A stretch of 64,000 nucleotides of DNA from Dyella telluris (lineage in GTDB: Bacteria > Pseudomonadota > Gammaproteobacteria > Xanthomonadales > Rhodanobacteraceae), in contig NZ_CP060412.1 of the NCBI RefSeq assembly GCF_014297575.1, positions 2,418,001 through 2,482,000 on the forward strand, read 5' to 3'. The stretch's first letter is position 1, and each line of letters opens with the position of its first letter. The translations under genes were made by a program, and so were the position numbers. Shown here piece after piece: positions 11,612 to 21,800 of this stretch. The notes under the pieces were generated by a model. The model did no database searches and had not been told where the DNA came from. It saw only the letters and a list, made by a program, of their open reading frames with translations.

Positions 11612-12181
11612 ATGGAAAAGCTTGATCCCCGTACCACCGCGCTGGTCCTGATCGACCTGCAGAAGGGCATTGCCGCGTTCGCCGGTGGCCCGCATACCAG
11701 TGCGGAAGTAAACGCCCGCGCCGGTCGCCTGGCGGCCCGTTTCCGTGAACTGGGCGCACCTGTGGTGCTGGTGCGCGTGGGCTGGTCCGCCGATGGCGGC
11801 GACATGCTGCGCCCGCTGACCGATGAGGCCCCGCGCCAAGTGACGCTGCCGGACAACTGGCTGGAATACGCCGACGAGCTCAACGTGGCCGATGGCGATA
11901 TCCACGTGCTCAAGCACCAGTGGGGCGCCTTCTACGGCACCCAGCTGGAACTGCAGCTGCGTCGCCGCGGTATCACGCAGATCGTGCTGGGCGGCGTGTC
12001 CACCAACATCGGCGTGGAATCCACCGCGCGCCAGGCGTTCGAACTCGGCTTCCATCAGGTGCTGGTCGAGGACGCCATGAGCTCCTCCAACGCTGACATG
12101 CATCAGTTCGCCGTGCAGAACATTTTCCCGCGCCTGGGCCGGGTGCGTTCCACCGAGCAGGTGCTCGCCGCGCTGGCCTGA
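11612..12181 (+). CDS. Isochorismatase-like hydrolase, cysteine replaced by glycine
   Basis: A 189-aa alpha/beta cysteine-hydrolase fold. The conserved Asp15 (ALVLIDLQKGI) and Lys101 (LKHQWGAF) are present. The position that holds the nucleophilic Cys in amidase-type members (TNxCV) is Gly134 in TNIGVESTARQAF. In EntB/PhzD-type isochorismatases this Cys is likewise absent, so a vinyl-ether-type hydrolysis is possible, but no isochorismate-related gene is nearby. The start is ATG 11612 with GGAG at 11602-11605; the frame open upstream to 11540 has no such site. Probably controlled by the divergent TetR. Substrate unknown. Confidence 0.85.
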   Translation: MEKLDPRTTALVLIDLQKGIAAFAGGPHTSAEVNARAGRLAARFRELGAPVVLVRVGWSADGGDMLRPLTDEAPRQVTLPDNWLEYADELNVADGDIHVLKHQWGAFYGTQLELQLRRRGITQIVLGGVSTNIGVESTARQAFELGFHQVLVEDAMSSSNADMHQFAVQNIFPRLGRVRSTEQVLAALA

Positions 12182-12237
12182 TTTGCCCGACCGTCTGTAC
12201 TCTCCCCCAGGCCTGAGCGTCAGGCGGGAGAGCAGAC

Positions 12238-13026
12238 ATGATGTTGAAACACGTGGGGTGGATGGCGGCGTTGTTGTTGGGCGTGGCGTGTTCGGCGCGT
12301 GCCGACGAAGCGCATTTCACCGCTAGCGAGGTGACGGTGAATGGCCATCGCCACGCCTACCAGGTGTTCGTGCCCCATGGCTGGTCCGCCGATCGCGCGT
12401 GGCCGGTGGTGCTGTTCCTGCACGGCAGCGGCGAGCGCGGCAGCGACAACGAGGCCCAGCTCAACGCGGGCCTGCCGCCGTGGCTGAAAGCGCACGGCGC
12501 CGATTTCCCCGCCGTGGTGGTCGTGCCCCAGGCACCCGACGACACCGTGTGGAGCGGCGAGGTGGAGCGCGCGGCCATGGCCGCGCTGGAACAGAGCATC
12601 AAGACCTGGCACGGCGACCGCTCGCGCCTTTACCTCACCGGCTTGTCGATGGGCGGTTATGGCGCCTGGCAGCTGGCGGTGGATCACCCGGGCATGTTTG
12701 CCGCCGCCGTGGTGATCTGTGGCGGCGTGCAGTCACTGGACGACATGCCGGAGCTGAAGGTTTACGGCGCGCCCGCCGGCGCTGGCGCGTTCGACTGGGT
12801 GGCGCAACGCGTGCAGCCCATGCCGGTGTGGATTTTCCACGGCGCCGCTGACGACCAGGTGCCCACCGAAGAGTCGCGCGCCATGGACAAGGCCCTGCTC
12901 AAGGTAGGCGATCCGGTGCGTTACACCGAATATCCCGGCGTGGGCCATGGCTCCTGGCTGCGCGCTTACGACGAGCCCGAACTGTGGCCGTGGATGTTCA
13001 GCCAGCGGGTGAATGTCTTGCGCTGA
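12238..13026 (+). CDS. Secreted alpha/beta hydrolase (carboxylesterase/feruloyl-esterase-like)
   Basis: 262 aa with an N-terminal signal peptide (hydrophobic stretch WMAALLLGVACSARA, cleavage near residue 22). The fold motifs are the oxyanion-side LFLHGSGERG, the nucleophile elbow GLSMGGYGAW (Ser about 140), the acid Asp in FHGAADDQVP, and the His in PGVGHGSW. This is the pattern of predicted esterases annotated as dienelactone hydrolase, phospholipase/carboxylesterase or PHB-depolymerase-like. GGGAG precedes ATG 12238 at suitable spacing. It lies just upstream of the glucan locus, so it might deacylate a glycan, but there is no direct evidence for this. Confidence 0.85.
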   Translation: MMLKHVGWMAALLLGVACSARADEAHFTASEVTVNGHRHAYQVFVPHGWSADRAWPVVLFLHGSGERGSDNEAQLNAGLPPWLKAHGADFPAVVVVPQAPDDTVWSGEVERAAMAALEQSIKTWHGDRSRLYLTGLSMGGYGAWQLAVDHPGMFAAAVVICGGVQSLDDMPELKVYGAPAGAGAFDWVAQRVQPMPVWIFHGAADDQVPTEESRAMDKALLKVGDPVRYTEYPGVGHGSWLRAYDEPELWPWMFSQRVNVLR

Positions 13027-13218
13027 CCCGGCCTGGGTTGCGCCGAAGGCCGCAAGGTCTTCCCGTCATGAGACGCGTCATGTTGCGGTGCGGTATTTAG
13101 TTGCAGCGCAATCGCATCGCGCCGCCAAGCCATTTGCGCCGAGTTGGCCGACATCTCCGGCTAAAAACCTTCCGCACTGCACAGAAATAACCTTCGCAAG
13201 CTCGCTTTACTTCATTTC

Positions 13219-13234
13219 GTGAAAACGTTTACGC
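13219..13234. promoter_or_regulatory. LacI-type operator in front of lacI-1
   Basis: GTGAAAACGTTTACGC carries the AAACGTTT core of LacI/CRE-like operators, 39 bases before the regulator's ATG. The core is the same as at 17668-17681, 14911-14924 and 18839-18850; 27617-27632 has the related core ATCGTT. Confidence 0.7.
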
Positions 13235-13273
13235 TCGTTTGAAATAAGAATTTTCTTACGGCGCGGTGAGGGA

Positions 13274-14275
13274 ATGAAGAAGGCGACCATCAAGGACGTG
13301 GCTCGGGTGGCGCAGGTGTCAGTCGCGTCGGTATCCCGTGCCCTCAACAGGCAAGGTGGCGTGACCGCTGAGACGGTCGAACGCATCCGCGCGGCCGCCC
13401 GCCAGCTGCGCTACATCCCCGACAACGCCGCCCGCAGCCTGATCACCCGCCGCACGCATACCGTCGGGGCCCTGCTGCCCGACCTGTATGGCGAATTCTT
13501 CTCCGAGCTGATCCGCGGCATCGATCTGGCGGCTCGCGCCCGTGGACTGCAGCTGCTGGTATCGAGCTCGCACGACGGCCTGGAAGATGCCTCCGCCGCC
13601 ATGCGCGCCATGCTCGGTCGCGTGGACGGCATGTTGATCCTCTCGCCCTGGGTCGACCAGGCGTTTCTCGAGGCCAACCTGCCCGGCGACCTGCCCACGG
13701 TGCTGATGAACAGCCCGGTCGAAGGCGGCGAGCACGACGTGATCAATATCGACAATCGCGGCGGCGCCCATGCCATGACGGAGCATCTGCTGCGCAAGGC
13801 CGGCCACCCGACCGTGACGTTCATTGCCGGTCCCGCCGGCAACTACGACTCCGTGCAGCGCGAACTGGGTTATCGCCAGGCCATGGCGGAGTTTGCGCCG
13901 AAGGCCGCGGTGGATGTGGTGGCCGGCAGCTTCACCGAGGAGTCGGGCTATCACGCCGGTCGCGAACTGCTGGCGCGCAAGCAACGTCCGCGCGCCGTGT
14001 TTGCCGCCAACGACATGATGGCGGTGGGTTGCCTTTACGCCTTCAAGGAAGCGGGCCTGCAAGTGCCCCAAGACATCGCACTTGCCGGCTTCGACGATAT
14101 CCCGATCGCGCGTTACCTGACGCCGTCGCTCAGCACGGTAAGCGTACACATTGCCGAACTGGGCCGTAACGCGCTCGAACGACTGGCCGTGCAACTGGAT
14201 GGGCACGAACGGTCGCACACCACGGACACGCTTGGTTGCGCGGTCGTGATCCGGCACACCTGCGGCGCCAGTTAA
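13274..14275 (+). CDS. LacI-family regulator 1 of the glucan locus
   Basis: 333 aa. The N-terminal LacI helix-turn-helix (TIKDVARVAQVSVASVSRALNRQGGVTAETVERI) is followed by the hinge (LRYIPDNAARSL) and a periplasmic-binding-protein-like sugar domain (about residues 60-330) with FAANDMMAVGCLYAFKEAGLQVPQDIALAGFDDIPIARY. Closely similar throughout to the regulator at 17734. It precedes a TonB receptor by 75 bases and is probably cotranscribed with it. An operator-like palindrome at 13219-13234 suggests autoregulation. The inducer is probably a gluco-oligosaccharide or glucose, from the neighbouring GH144 and GH1 genes (inference). Confidence 0.93.
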   Translation: MKKATIKDVARVAQVSVASVSRALNRQGGVTAETVERIRAAARQLRYIPDNAARSLITRRTHTVGALLPDLYGEFFSELIRGIDLAARARGLQLLVSSSHDGLEDASAAMRAMLGRVDGMLILSPWVDQAFLEANLPGDLPTVLMNSPVEGGEHDVINIDNRGGAHAMTEHLLRKAGHPTVTFIAGPAGNYDSVQRELGYRQAMAEFAPKAAVDVVAGSFTEESGYHAGRELLARKQRPRAVFAANDMMAVGCLYAFKEAGLQVPQDIALAGFDDIPIARYLTPSLSTVSVHIAELGRNALERLAVQLDGHERSHTTDTLGCAVVIRHTCGAS

Positions 14276-14350
14276 GAGCGTCGTCTAGACCAATAAACCA
14301 AACCAGGGCGCAAGCCCGTTCGATTTCAGATCGACTTTGGAGGGGAGTCA

Positions 14351-17300
14351 ATGAACCTGTTGCACATGAAGAAGAAGCTGCTGGCCAGCCTGATCACCGG
14401 CACGGTCATCGCCACCGCTGCCGTGCCCACCGTGGCATGGTCGCAGACGGCCAACGCCACGTTGCGCGGCAAGGCGCCGGCGAACGCGGAAGTCACCGCG
14501 AAAAACGTCGCCACCGGTGCGGTGCGCCGCTCCAACGCCGACGCCCAGGGCAGCTATGCGCTGGTGGGCCTGCCGCCGGGCACCTATCAGGTGGACGCAG
14601 GCGCGGGCACCGAACGCACCGTGACGCTCACGGTGGCATCCACCGCGTCGCTTGACCTCACCGCCGCTGCCCCCGAAGCGGCCGCCACTGCCAACGCCAA
14701 GAACCTCGGCGGTGTCTCCGTGTCGGCAACCACCCTGCAGGAAGTGAAGACGCCGGAGGTGGGCGCCACCATTTCGCTGCGCCAGATCGACACGATTCCC
14801 CAGGTTTCGCGCAACTTCCTCGAGTTCGCCGACACCGTCCCGGGCATGGTCTTCACGGTAGATCCGTCGGGCCACACGTCCTTGCGTGGCGGTGCTATGA
14901 ACGATAGTTCTGTAAACGTTTACATCGACGGCGTGGGCCAGAAGAGCTACGTGGTCGGCGGCGGCGTGGCCGGTCAGAACAACAGCCAGGGCAACCCGTT
15001 CCCGCAGCTCGCCATCGGCGAGTACAAGGTGATCACCTCCAACTACAAGGCGGAGTACGACCAGCTCTCCAGCGCGGCGGTGACGGCGCAGACCAAGTCG
15101 GGCACCAATGAATTCCACGGTGAGGCGTACTACCGCTACACCGACGATTCGTTCCGCGCGAAGACGCCGTCGGAAGACGCGCAGGGCACCAAGTCGTCGT
15201 CGGAAGAGAAGGAATACGGCTTTGCCGTGGGCGGTCCGATCATCCAGGACAAGATGCACTTCTTCATGGCGTACGAAGCCAAGCGCTTCGACACGCCGGT
15301 GACCGTGGCGCCGAGCGCCGATGGCGCACCGGGCGTGCCGTACCTGCCGACCAGCGTTTCCTCGCAGATGGGCCCGGCCAACCTGCCGTTCCAGGAGGAC
15401 CTGTACTTCGGCAAGATCGACTGGGAACCCACCGATCGCGACCGCTTCGAAGTGAGCGCGCAGATCCGCAATGAAACACAGCTCGATGGCATCGGCGCCG
15501 ACCAGCAGAACACCACCTCGGCCGCCTACAACATCAAGAACAACAGCGAGCGCTACGTGGCGCGCTGGCAGCACAGCGGCCAGGCGTACTTCAATGAGCT
15601 GATCGTCGGTTATGAAGACGCCAAGTACTCACCCACCGCAGTGAACATCGGCAACGGCTACGTGTACACGTGGGAGCGCCCGATCGACGACCCGACCATC
15701 ATCGCCACCGGCGCGGCCAGCCCGCAGTCCACGCAGAACAAGAGCCAGCGTGGTCCGTCCATCCAGGACGACTTCACCTTCAATGACCTGGAATGGCACG
15801 GCGACCACGTCGTGAAGATGGGCATGAAGCTGAAGCTGGTGACGCTGGAAGCGTCCGACGCGTCGGACATCAACCCGCAGTACTACTACAACGTCACCAC
15901 CGACGGCACCGCCGCCACGCCGTACAAGGCTTACTTCACCAAGCCGGTGAACGGCCTGGGCCTGACCCCGTCCGTGTCCACCAAGAGCCGCCAGTTCGGC
16001 ACCTATATCCAGGACGACTGGGCGGTGAACGACAAGCTCACGTTGAACCTGGGCCTGCGTTGGGACTACGAGCGCACGCCGTCGTACACCGACTTCGTGA
16101 CGCCGGCCAACGTGGTGGCCGCGCTTTACTCGCAGGACACCAACGCCGGCGCACCGGCAGGCCAGACCTATGCCGAAACGCTGGCCAAGGGCGGCATCAA
16201 CATCAACGACTACATCAGCACCGGCAGCAACCGCTCCGCCTACAAGGGTGAGTGGCAGCCGCGCCTGGGCTTCTCGTACGACTGGTTCGGCGACGAGCAG
16301 CACGTGATCCACGGTGGCGCCGGTCGCGCCTACGACCGCGACCTGTACGACTACCTGCAGCTGGAAACCACCAAGTCGGCGCTGCCGCAGTACACGATCT
16401 TCTTCCAGGATCCGGCCACCGGCACCTGCCATCGCGAAAGCACGCCTTGCTACCAGTGGGATCCGAACCTGCTCAGCGGTCTGCCGGCCCTGCAGGCACT
16501 GCTCGGTGCGAGCAGCAACGCGGGCACCGAGGTGGATCTACTCAACAACAAGCTGAAGGCGCCGTACTCCGATCAGTTCAGCCTGGGCATGTCCAACCAG
16601 ATCGGTGACTGGCAGACCGACGCCACCGTGGTGCGCGTGCTGAGCTATGACGGCTTTGCCTTCACGCTGGGCAACCGCTACCCCAACGGCGCGTTCTTCC
16701 AGCACTCCAACGACAACCAGCAGAACAGCCAGCCGTGGGGTAACGGCATCCCGGGCTTCGGCGCGCTGATCCTGGGTGACAACGGCATCTCCACGCGCAG
16801 CACGCAGGTGCTGCTGTCGGCCTCCAAGCCGTATGACAAGGCGTCGGGCTGGGGCGCGACGTTCGCGTACACGTTCACCCATGCCAAGCAGAACCGCGAC
16901 ATCAACGAGCACTACTCGTTCGACTACGGCACCATCCAGGAATACCCGTTCATCACCTCGAACTCGGCGGCCAAGCATCGCTTCGTGGCCACCGGCAACA
17001 TGGACGGCCCGTGGGGCACGGTGCTGTCGGCCAAGCTCACCCTGGCCACGCCGCTGCCGTACAACGGTGCGGCCTGCTACGCCGGCGTGACGCTGCCGGA
17101 CGGCTCCAGCTGCGTGCCGACCTCGGCCACGCCGGAAGGCTCGAAGTTCCTCGTGGGCGGCAAGATCTGGGGTTACCGCGACATCGACCTGCAGGCCACC
17201 AAGGACTTCGACATCGGGCATGGCATGACGCTGTACGGTCGCTTCGACGTGCTCAACGTCTTCAACTGGCACAACTACTCCGACTACGTCGCGACGTTCG

Positions 17301-17392
17301 TGCCGGGCAACACCATGGTGAGCTACAACCAGACCGGCAACATCACCTTCGTGCCGCGCACCATCAAGTTCGAGCTCGGCCTGAAGTTCTGA
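14351..17392 (+). CDS. TonB-dependent receptor, Oar type (1)
   Basis: 1013-aa outer-membrane active transporter. It has a signal peptide (to about residue 32), then a carboxypeptidase-regulatory-like beta-sandwich (about 33-100; YALVGLPPGTYQVDAG), the plug (about 110-250; VSVSATTLQEVK, FLEFADTVPGMVF, YIDGVGQ) and a 22-strand-type barrel ending FELGLKF with the expected C-terminal Phe. AGGGGAG lies just before ATG 14351. It is closely related to the receptor at 18817 and sits directly behind a LacI gene, a common pairing for carbohydrate uptake in xanthomonads. The substrate is inferred to be a beta-glucan from the downstream enzymes. A perfect 14-bp LacI-type palindrome lies inside codons 187-192. 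Confidence 0.92.
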   Translation: MNLLHMKKKLLASLITGTVIATAAVPTVAWSQTANATLRGKAPANAEVTAKNVATGAVRRSNADAQGSYALVGLPPGTYQVDAGAGTERTVTLTVASTASLDLTAAAPEAAATANAKNLGGVSVSATTLQEVKTPEVGATISLRQIDTIPQVSRNFLEFADTVPGMVFTVDPSGHTSLRGGAMNDSSVNVYIDGVGQKSYVVGGGVAGQNNSQGNPFPQLAIGEYKVITSNYKAEYDQLSSAAVTAQTKSGTNEFHGEAYYRYTDDSFRAKTPSEDAQGTKSSSEEKEYGFAVGGPIIQDKMHFFMAYEAKRFDTPVTVAPSADGAPGVPYLPTSVSSQMGPANLPFQEDLYFGKIDWEPTDRDRFEVSAQIRNETQLDGIGADQQNTTSAAYNIKNNSERYVARWQHSGQAYFNELIVGYEDAKYSPTAVNIGNGYVYTWERPIDDPTIIATGAASPQSTQNKSQRGPSIQDDFTFNDLEWHGDHVVKMGMKLKLVTLEASDASDINPQYYYNVTTDGTAATPYKAYFTKPVNGLGLTPSVSTKSRQFGTYIQDDWAVNDKLTLNLGLRWDYERTPSYTDFVTPANVVAALYSQDTNAGAPAGQTYAETLAKGGININDYISTGSNRSAYKGEWQPRLGFSYDWFGDEQHVIHGGAGRAYDRDLYDYLQLETTKSALPQYTIFFQDPATGTCHRESTPCYQWDPNLLSGLPALQALLGASSNAGTEVDLLNNKLKAPYSDQFSLGMSNQIGDWQTDATVVRVLSYDGFAFTLGNRYPNGAFFQHSNDNQQNSQPWGNGIPGFGALILGDNGISTRSTQVLLSASKPYDKASGWGATFAYTFTHAKQNRDINEHYSFDYGTIQEYPFITSNSAAKHRFVATGNMDGPWGTVLSAKLTLATPLPYNGAACYAGVTLPDGSSCVPTSATPEGSKFLVGGKIWGYRDIDLQATKDFDIGHGMTLYGRFDVLNVFNWHNYSDYVATFVPGNTMVSYNQTGNITFVPRTIKFELGLKF
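14911..14924. promoter_or_regulatory. Intragenic LacI-type palindrome in receptor 1
   Basis: TGTAAACGTTTACA is a perfect 14-bp palindrome matching the operators of this locus. It is encoded by TCT GTA AAC GTT TAC ATC (residues 187-192), using GTA and GTT where GC-rich alternatives are normal here. The paralogous receptor encodes the same peptide region without the palindrome. It may be an auxiliary operator, or chance. Confidence 0.5.
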
Positions 17393-17438
17393 GGTCAGTC
17401 CACCGGTTCTGTCCCTCCCCGGGGACCGGTGGTCTTTC

Positions 17439-17474
17439 GCGGCGGGCGCCCCCACAGCGCCCGCCGCCTTTCTC
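17439..17474 (+). terminator. Terminator after TonB receptor 1
   Basis: An 11-bp GC-only stem (17439-17449 with 17457-17467) and 7-base loop are followed by CTTTCTC. A second hairpin, CCACCGGT/ACCGGTGG at 17400-17407/17425-17432, precedes it. The T-tract is short, so efficiency is uncertain. Confidence 0.6.
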
Positions 17475-17667
17475 GGGGCCCGTGAACTGCGACGGTTCCT
17501 TCACTTGGCTATCGGGTTCCTTACTGGCTGATGTGATCGATGTTGCGCTGCCGTACCCCGGCATGGGCCTGCGGTGGGCCGGCACCAAGCCTTCTCGCAA
17601 GTTCTCCCGGCAGGGAGTTTTGCGTTGCAGCGAAAAAAGCAGTCAATTCTGCCTTTACAAGTTTTGA

Positions 17668-17681
17668 TGAAAACGTTTACG
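17668..17681. promoter_or_regulatory. LacI-type operator in front of lacI-2
   Basis: TGAAAACGTTTACG lies 52 bases before the GTG start of the second LacI gene and matches 14 of 14 bases of the site before lacI-1 (13220-13233). A direct repeat of an operator across paralogous regulators suggests overlapping or cross-regulation. Confidence 0.72.
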
Positions 17682-17733
17682 TTCCGCCGCAATGCGCGGA
17701 GGAACGCCTCTGTGCCGCGCCTTGGGAGACGAC

Positions 17734-18786
17734 GTGAGCACCAAGAAGGCCACCATCAAAGATGTGGCGCGCGAGGCGAAGGTCTCGATCGCGTCGGTCT
17801 CGCGTGTGCTCAACGGCCTGGGCGGTGTCACCGCGGAAACGCAGGACGCCGTGCGCAAGGCGGTGGCCCGCTTGCACTATGTACCCGACAGCGCCGCGCG
17901 CAGCCTGATCACCGGCCGCACCCACACCATCGGCGCGGTGCTGCCGGATCTCTACGGTGAGTTCTTCTCGGAGCTGATCCGCGGCATCGACCTGGCGGCG
18001 CGCGCGCGCGGCCTGCATCTGCTGGTTTCCAGCTCCCACGATGGCGTGGAAGACGCTGCCGCTGCGGTGCGCACCATGCGTGGCCGCGTGGACGGCATGA
18101 TCATCCTTTCGCAGTTCGTCGATGGCGACTTCCTCGAGCAGAACATGCCGGCCGACTTGCCGGCGGTGCTGCTGGACAGCCCGGTCGATGACCCGCGCTA
18201 TCCGTCGATCAACCTCGACAACGTGGCGGGCGCACAGGCGATGGTGAAGCACCTGCTGGACATCGGCCATGCATCGGTGGCGTTCATCAATGGCCCGGCC
18301 GGTAACTTCGACGCGCAGGAACGCGAAAAGGGTTACCGCGCCGCCATGCGCCAGTTCGCACCCAAGGTGCCGCTCAACATCGTGGCTGGCGAATTCACCG
18401 AAGAATCGGGCTATCGCGCCGGCCGCGAACTGCTTGCGCAGCCGGTGCGTCCGCGTGCCGTGTTCGCCGCCAACGACATGATGGCGGTGGGTTGCCTCTA
18501 CGCCTTCAAGGAAGCCGGCATCCGCGTGCCGGAAGACATCGCCCTGGCCGGCTTCGACGACATTCTCATCGCACGGTACGTCACGCCTTCGCTCAGTACC
18601 GTGAGCGTCAGCATCGCGGACCTGGGCAGGCGTGCTCTGCTCCTGCTCACCGAGCTCATGGAAGGCAAGGGCCCCATTGGCGGCCCGCATACCCGCACGC
18701 TCCCTTGCGACGTAGTCGCTCGCGAATCGTGTGGCGCCAAAGGCACCAACAACGTCGCATCAAAACATCCTCCGGCGCTCGTCTGA
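17734..18786 (+). CDS. LacI-family regulator 2 of the glucan locus
   Basis: 350 aa, starting at GTG 17734 (VSTKKATIKDVAREAKVS) with GGGAG 6 bases upstream; an in-frame ATG at 17692 has no ribosome site. The HTH, hinge and sugar-binding domain are as in regulator 1. Long identical blocks (GEFFSELIRGIDLAARARGL, FAANDMMAVGCLYAFKEAG) mark the two as paralogues from a tandem duplication of a lacI-receptor unit. It sits 30 bases before the second receptor. The effector pocket differs in places (MIILSQFVDGDFLEQNMP here against MLILSPWVDQAFLEANLP in regulator 1), so the two may sense different oligosaccharides (inference). Confidence 0.93.
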   Translation: MSTKKATIKDVAREAKVSIASVSRVLNGLGGVTAETQDAVRKAVARLHYVPDSAARSLITGRTHTIGAVLPDLYGEFFSELIRGIDLAARARGLHLLVSSSHDGVEDAAAAVRTMRGRVDGMIILSQFVDGDFLEQNMPADLPAVLLDSPVDDPRYPSINLDNVAGAQAMVKHLLDIGHASVAFINGPAGNFDAQEREKGYRAAMRQFAPKVPLNIVAGEFTEESGYRAGRELLAQPVRPRAVFAANDMMAVGCLYAFKEAGIRVPEDIALAGFDDILIARYVTPSLSTVSVSIADLGRRALLLLTELMEGKGPIGGPHTRTLPCDVVARESCGAKGTNNVASKHPPALV

Positions 18787-18816
18787 GCGGCGGCCTTTGT
18801 GGGAGGGGAGAACCCG

Positions 18817-21800
18817 ATGATCATTCAAACCCAGAAACGTAAACGTTTACTTGCTGCCGCCATCGGCTTTGCCATGGCCTCTGCCATGCCCGCCATCAGC
18901 CTGGCGCAGTCCTCCGACGCGACCATTCGCGGCCAGGGTCCGGTCGACACGGATGTGGTCGCCAAGAACGCGGCGACGGGCGCCACGCGGCGCACGCATA
19001 CCGACAAGGGCGGCAGCTACGCCCTGGTGGGCCTGCCGCCGGGCACCTACCAGGTGAGCGCCGGCCCGGGCACGGAGCGCACGGTCACCGTGACGGTGGC
19101 ATCGGTCTTCACGCTCAACCTGAGCGCGCAGCAGGCCGCCGCCGCGGCACCCGCCGCAGCAGCCAACGCAAAGGACCTCGGCCCGATTTCCGTATCGGCC
19201 ACCACCCTGCAGGAAGTGAAGACGTCCGAAGTGGGCACGCTGGTGTCGCTGCGCCAGATCGATACCACGCCCGCCGCATCGCGCAACTTCCTCGAGTTCG
19301 CCGACACCGTGCCGGGCATGGTGTTCACGCGTGACTCCAACGGCAACACCAGCCTGCGTTCCGGTGCCCAGGCAAGTTCGAACATCAACGTCTACATCGA
19401 CGGCGTGGGCCAGAAGAACTACGTGATGCCCGGCGGCGTCACCGGCCAGAACAACAGCCAGGGCAACCCGTTCCCGCAGCTCGCCATTGCCGAATACAAG
19501 GTCATCACGTCCAACTACAAGGCTGAGTACGACCAGTTGTCGAGCGCGGCGGTGACGGCAGAAACCAAGTCGGGCACCAACGATTTCCATGGTGATGTGT
19601 TCGGCAGCTACACGAACACCAGGATGCGTGCGAGGACGCCCGCAGAGGATGCGTCCGGCGAAAAGGCCCAGTCGCACGAAAAGGATTATGGCTTCGACTT
19701 CGGTGGCCCCATCCTCAAGGATCAGGCGCACTTCTACATCGCGTACGAAGGCAAGGAGTTCAACAGCCCGATCACCGTGACACCGCAGGGCAACTCGACC
19801 TTGTGGCCGGAGTTGCCGGCGAGCGCACAGAAAGAGCTCGGCCCGACCAACCTGCCGTTCAAGGAGAACAACTGGTTCGGCAAGGTGGACTGGGAGCCGA
19901 CCGACCGTGACCGTATCGAGGTCAGTGGCAAGTATCGCGACGAAAACGCGATCAGTGGTGTCGGAAGCAACAGCACAGAGAACGCCGCGCTGAACACGCG
20001 CAACACCGAAAAGCGTTTCGATATCCGTTGGGATCACAGTACCGACAGCTGGTTCAACCGCCTGCAGGCCACTTATGAGGATGCGGTCTATAACCCCAGC
20101 CCCATCGTGCTGGGCTACGGCGCGTCCTATACCGACTACAAGAACCAGAACTCCACGCTGCTGGTGGACGGCGCTTCGCCGTTGTCATTCCAGAACAAGG
20201 GCCAGAAGGGCCCGGCGATCTCCGACGACTTCACCTTGAATGACGTTCAGTGGCACGGCGACCACGTGATCAAGATGGGCGTGAAGTTCAAGTCCGTGAA
20301 GCTGACCGCGCAGGATGCCGGCGACACCAACGCGCTGTACACCTATGCGGTGGGTCCGGACGGCACCGAGTCGATTCCGTACAAGGTGCAGTTTGGTAAT
20401 CCGATTCCGGGGCAGAACCCGGTCGCGACCAGTCGCGACAAGCAGTTCGGTACCTACATCCAGGATGACTGGCAGGTGGACGACCACTGGACCTTCAACC
20501 TCGGCGTGCGCTGGGACTACGAAGAAACGCCCTCGTACCTCAACTACGTGACGCCAGCCGGCGTGGTCGCCGCGATCAATTCGCAGGACCCGAATGCGCC
20601 CGCAGGGCAGACCTATGCGCAGACGCTGGCCAAGGGCGGCGTGAATATCAACGACTACATCAGCACAGGCAACAATCGCCACGCACAGAAGAACGAGATC
20701 CAGCCGCGCATCGGTTTCTCCAACGATCTGTTCGGTGACGAAGCGCATGTGATCTTCGGCGGCTGGGGTCGTTCGTACGACCGCAACCTGTATGAGTCGC
20801 TGCAGGTCGAGCAGACCAAGTCGGTGCTGTCGCAGCCCACGCTACTGTTCAACACCCCGCTGTCGCCGTGTGTGCCCAGCGCCACCTGCCTCACCTGGAA
20901 CCCGGCTTATCTGGGCATTCCTGCCCTGCAGGCGCTGGTTGCCAACAGCACGGCGGGCAAGGAGGTGGACCTGATTAACAACAACCTGAAGTCGCCGTAT
21001 TCAGATCAGCTAAGCATTGGCATGCGCAACCAGGTCGGCGAATGGAACACGAGCGTCGCCTTCGTGAACATCAAGAGCTTCAACGGCATCGTGTACACCC
21101 TGGGCAACCGCTATCCGAACGGTGCCTTCTGGCAGGGCGGCAGCCAGCCATGGAGCTACGGCATACCGGGCTACGGCAGCCTGATCATCGGCAACAACGG
21201 CCTGAAGACCAAGACCAACCAATTCCTGATTTCTGCCGAGAAGCCTTACACGGCCGACTCGCACTGGAGTGCATCGTTCGCGTACACCTACACGAATGCC
21301 GTGCAGAACAACGACAACCAGGATCCGACCGACCAGTACGCGTTCGACTTCTCGACCATTCACGCGTACCCGTTCACCGGTGCGGCCGTCGCCAAACATC
21401 GACTGGTATCCACCGGCTCGCTCGATGGCCCGTGGGGCTTTGTATTCGGCGCCAAGCTGACGCTCGCCACGCCGATTCCGGATCTTGGACTCGCCTGTTA
21501 TCAGACGCCGACCAACCAGGAAGTGGGCAGCATGAACGGCGGCGGTTGCCAGTCGGTATCGATTCATCCGCCCGGCACCGGCAAGTTCCTTGTTGGCGGC
21601 AAGGTGTTCGGTTACCGCGACTTCGACATGCAGGCCACCAAGAACTTCAAGGTCTGGGGCAATCTCAACGGTTACGTGCGTATCGACCTTCTCAACGCAT
21701 TCAACTGGAACAATTACAAGGAATATGTCGAAAACTGGAACGCGCTCAGTACTGGCCAGCGCGCCGTGATCTACAACTCGGTGGGTGACATCACCGGTTA

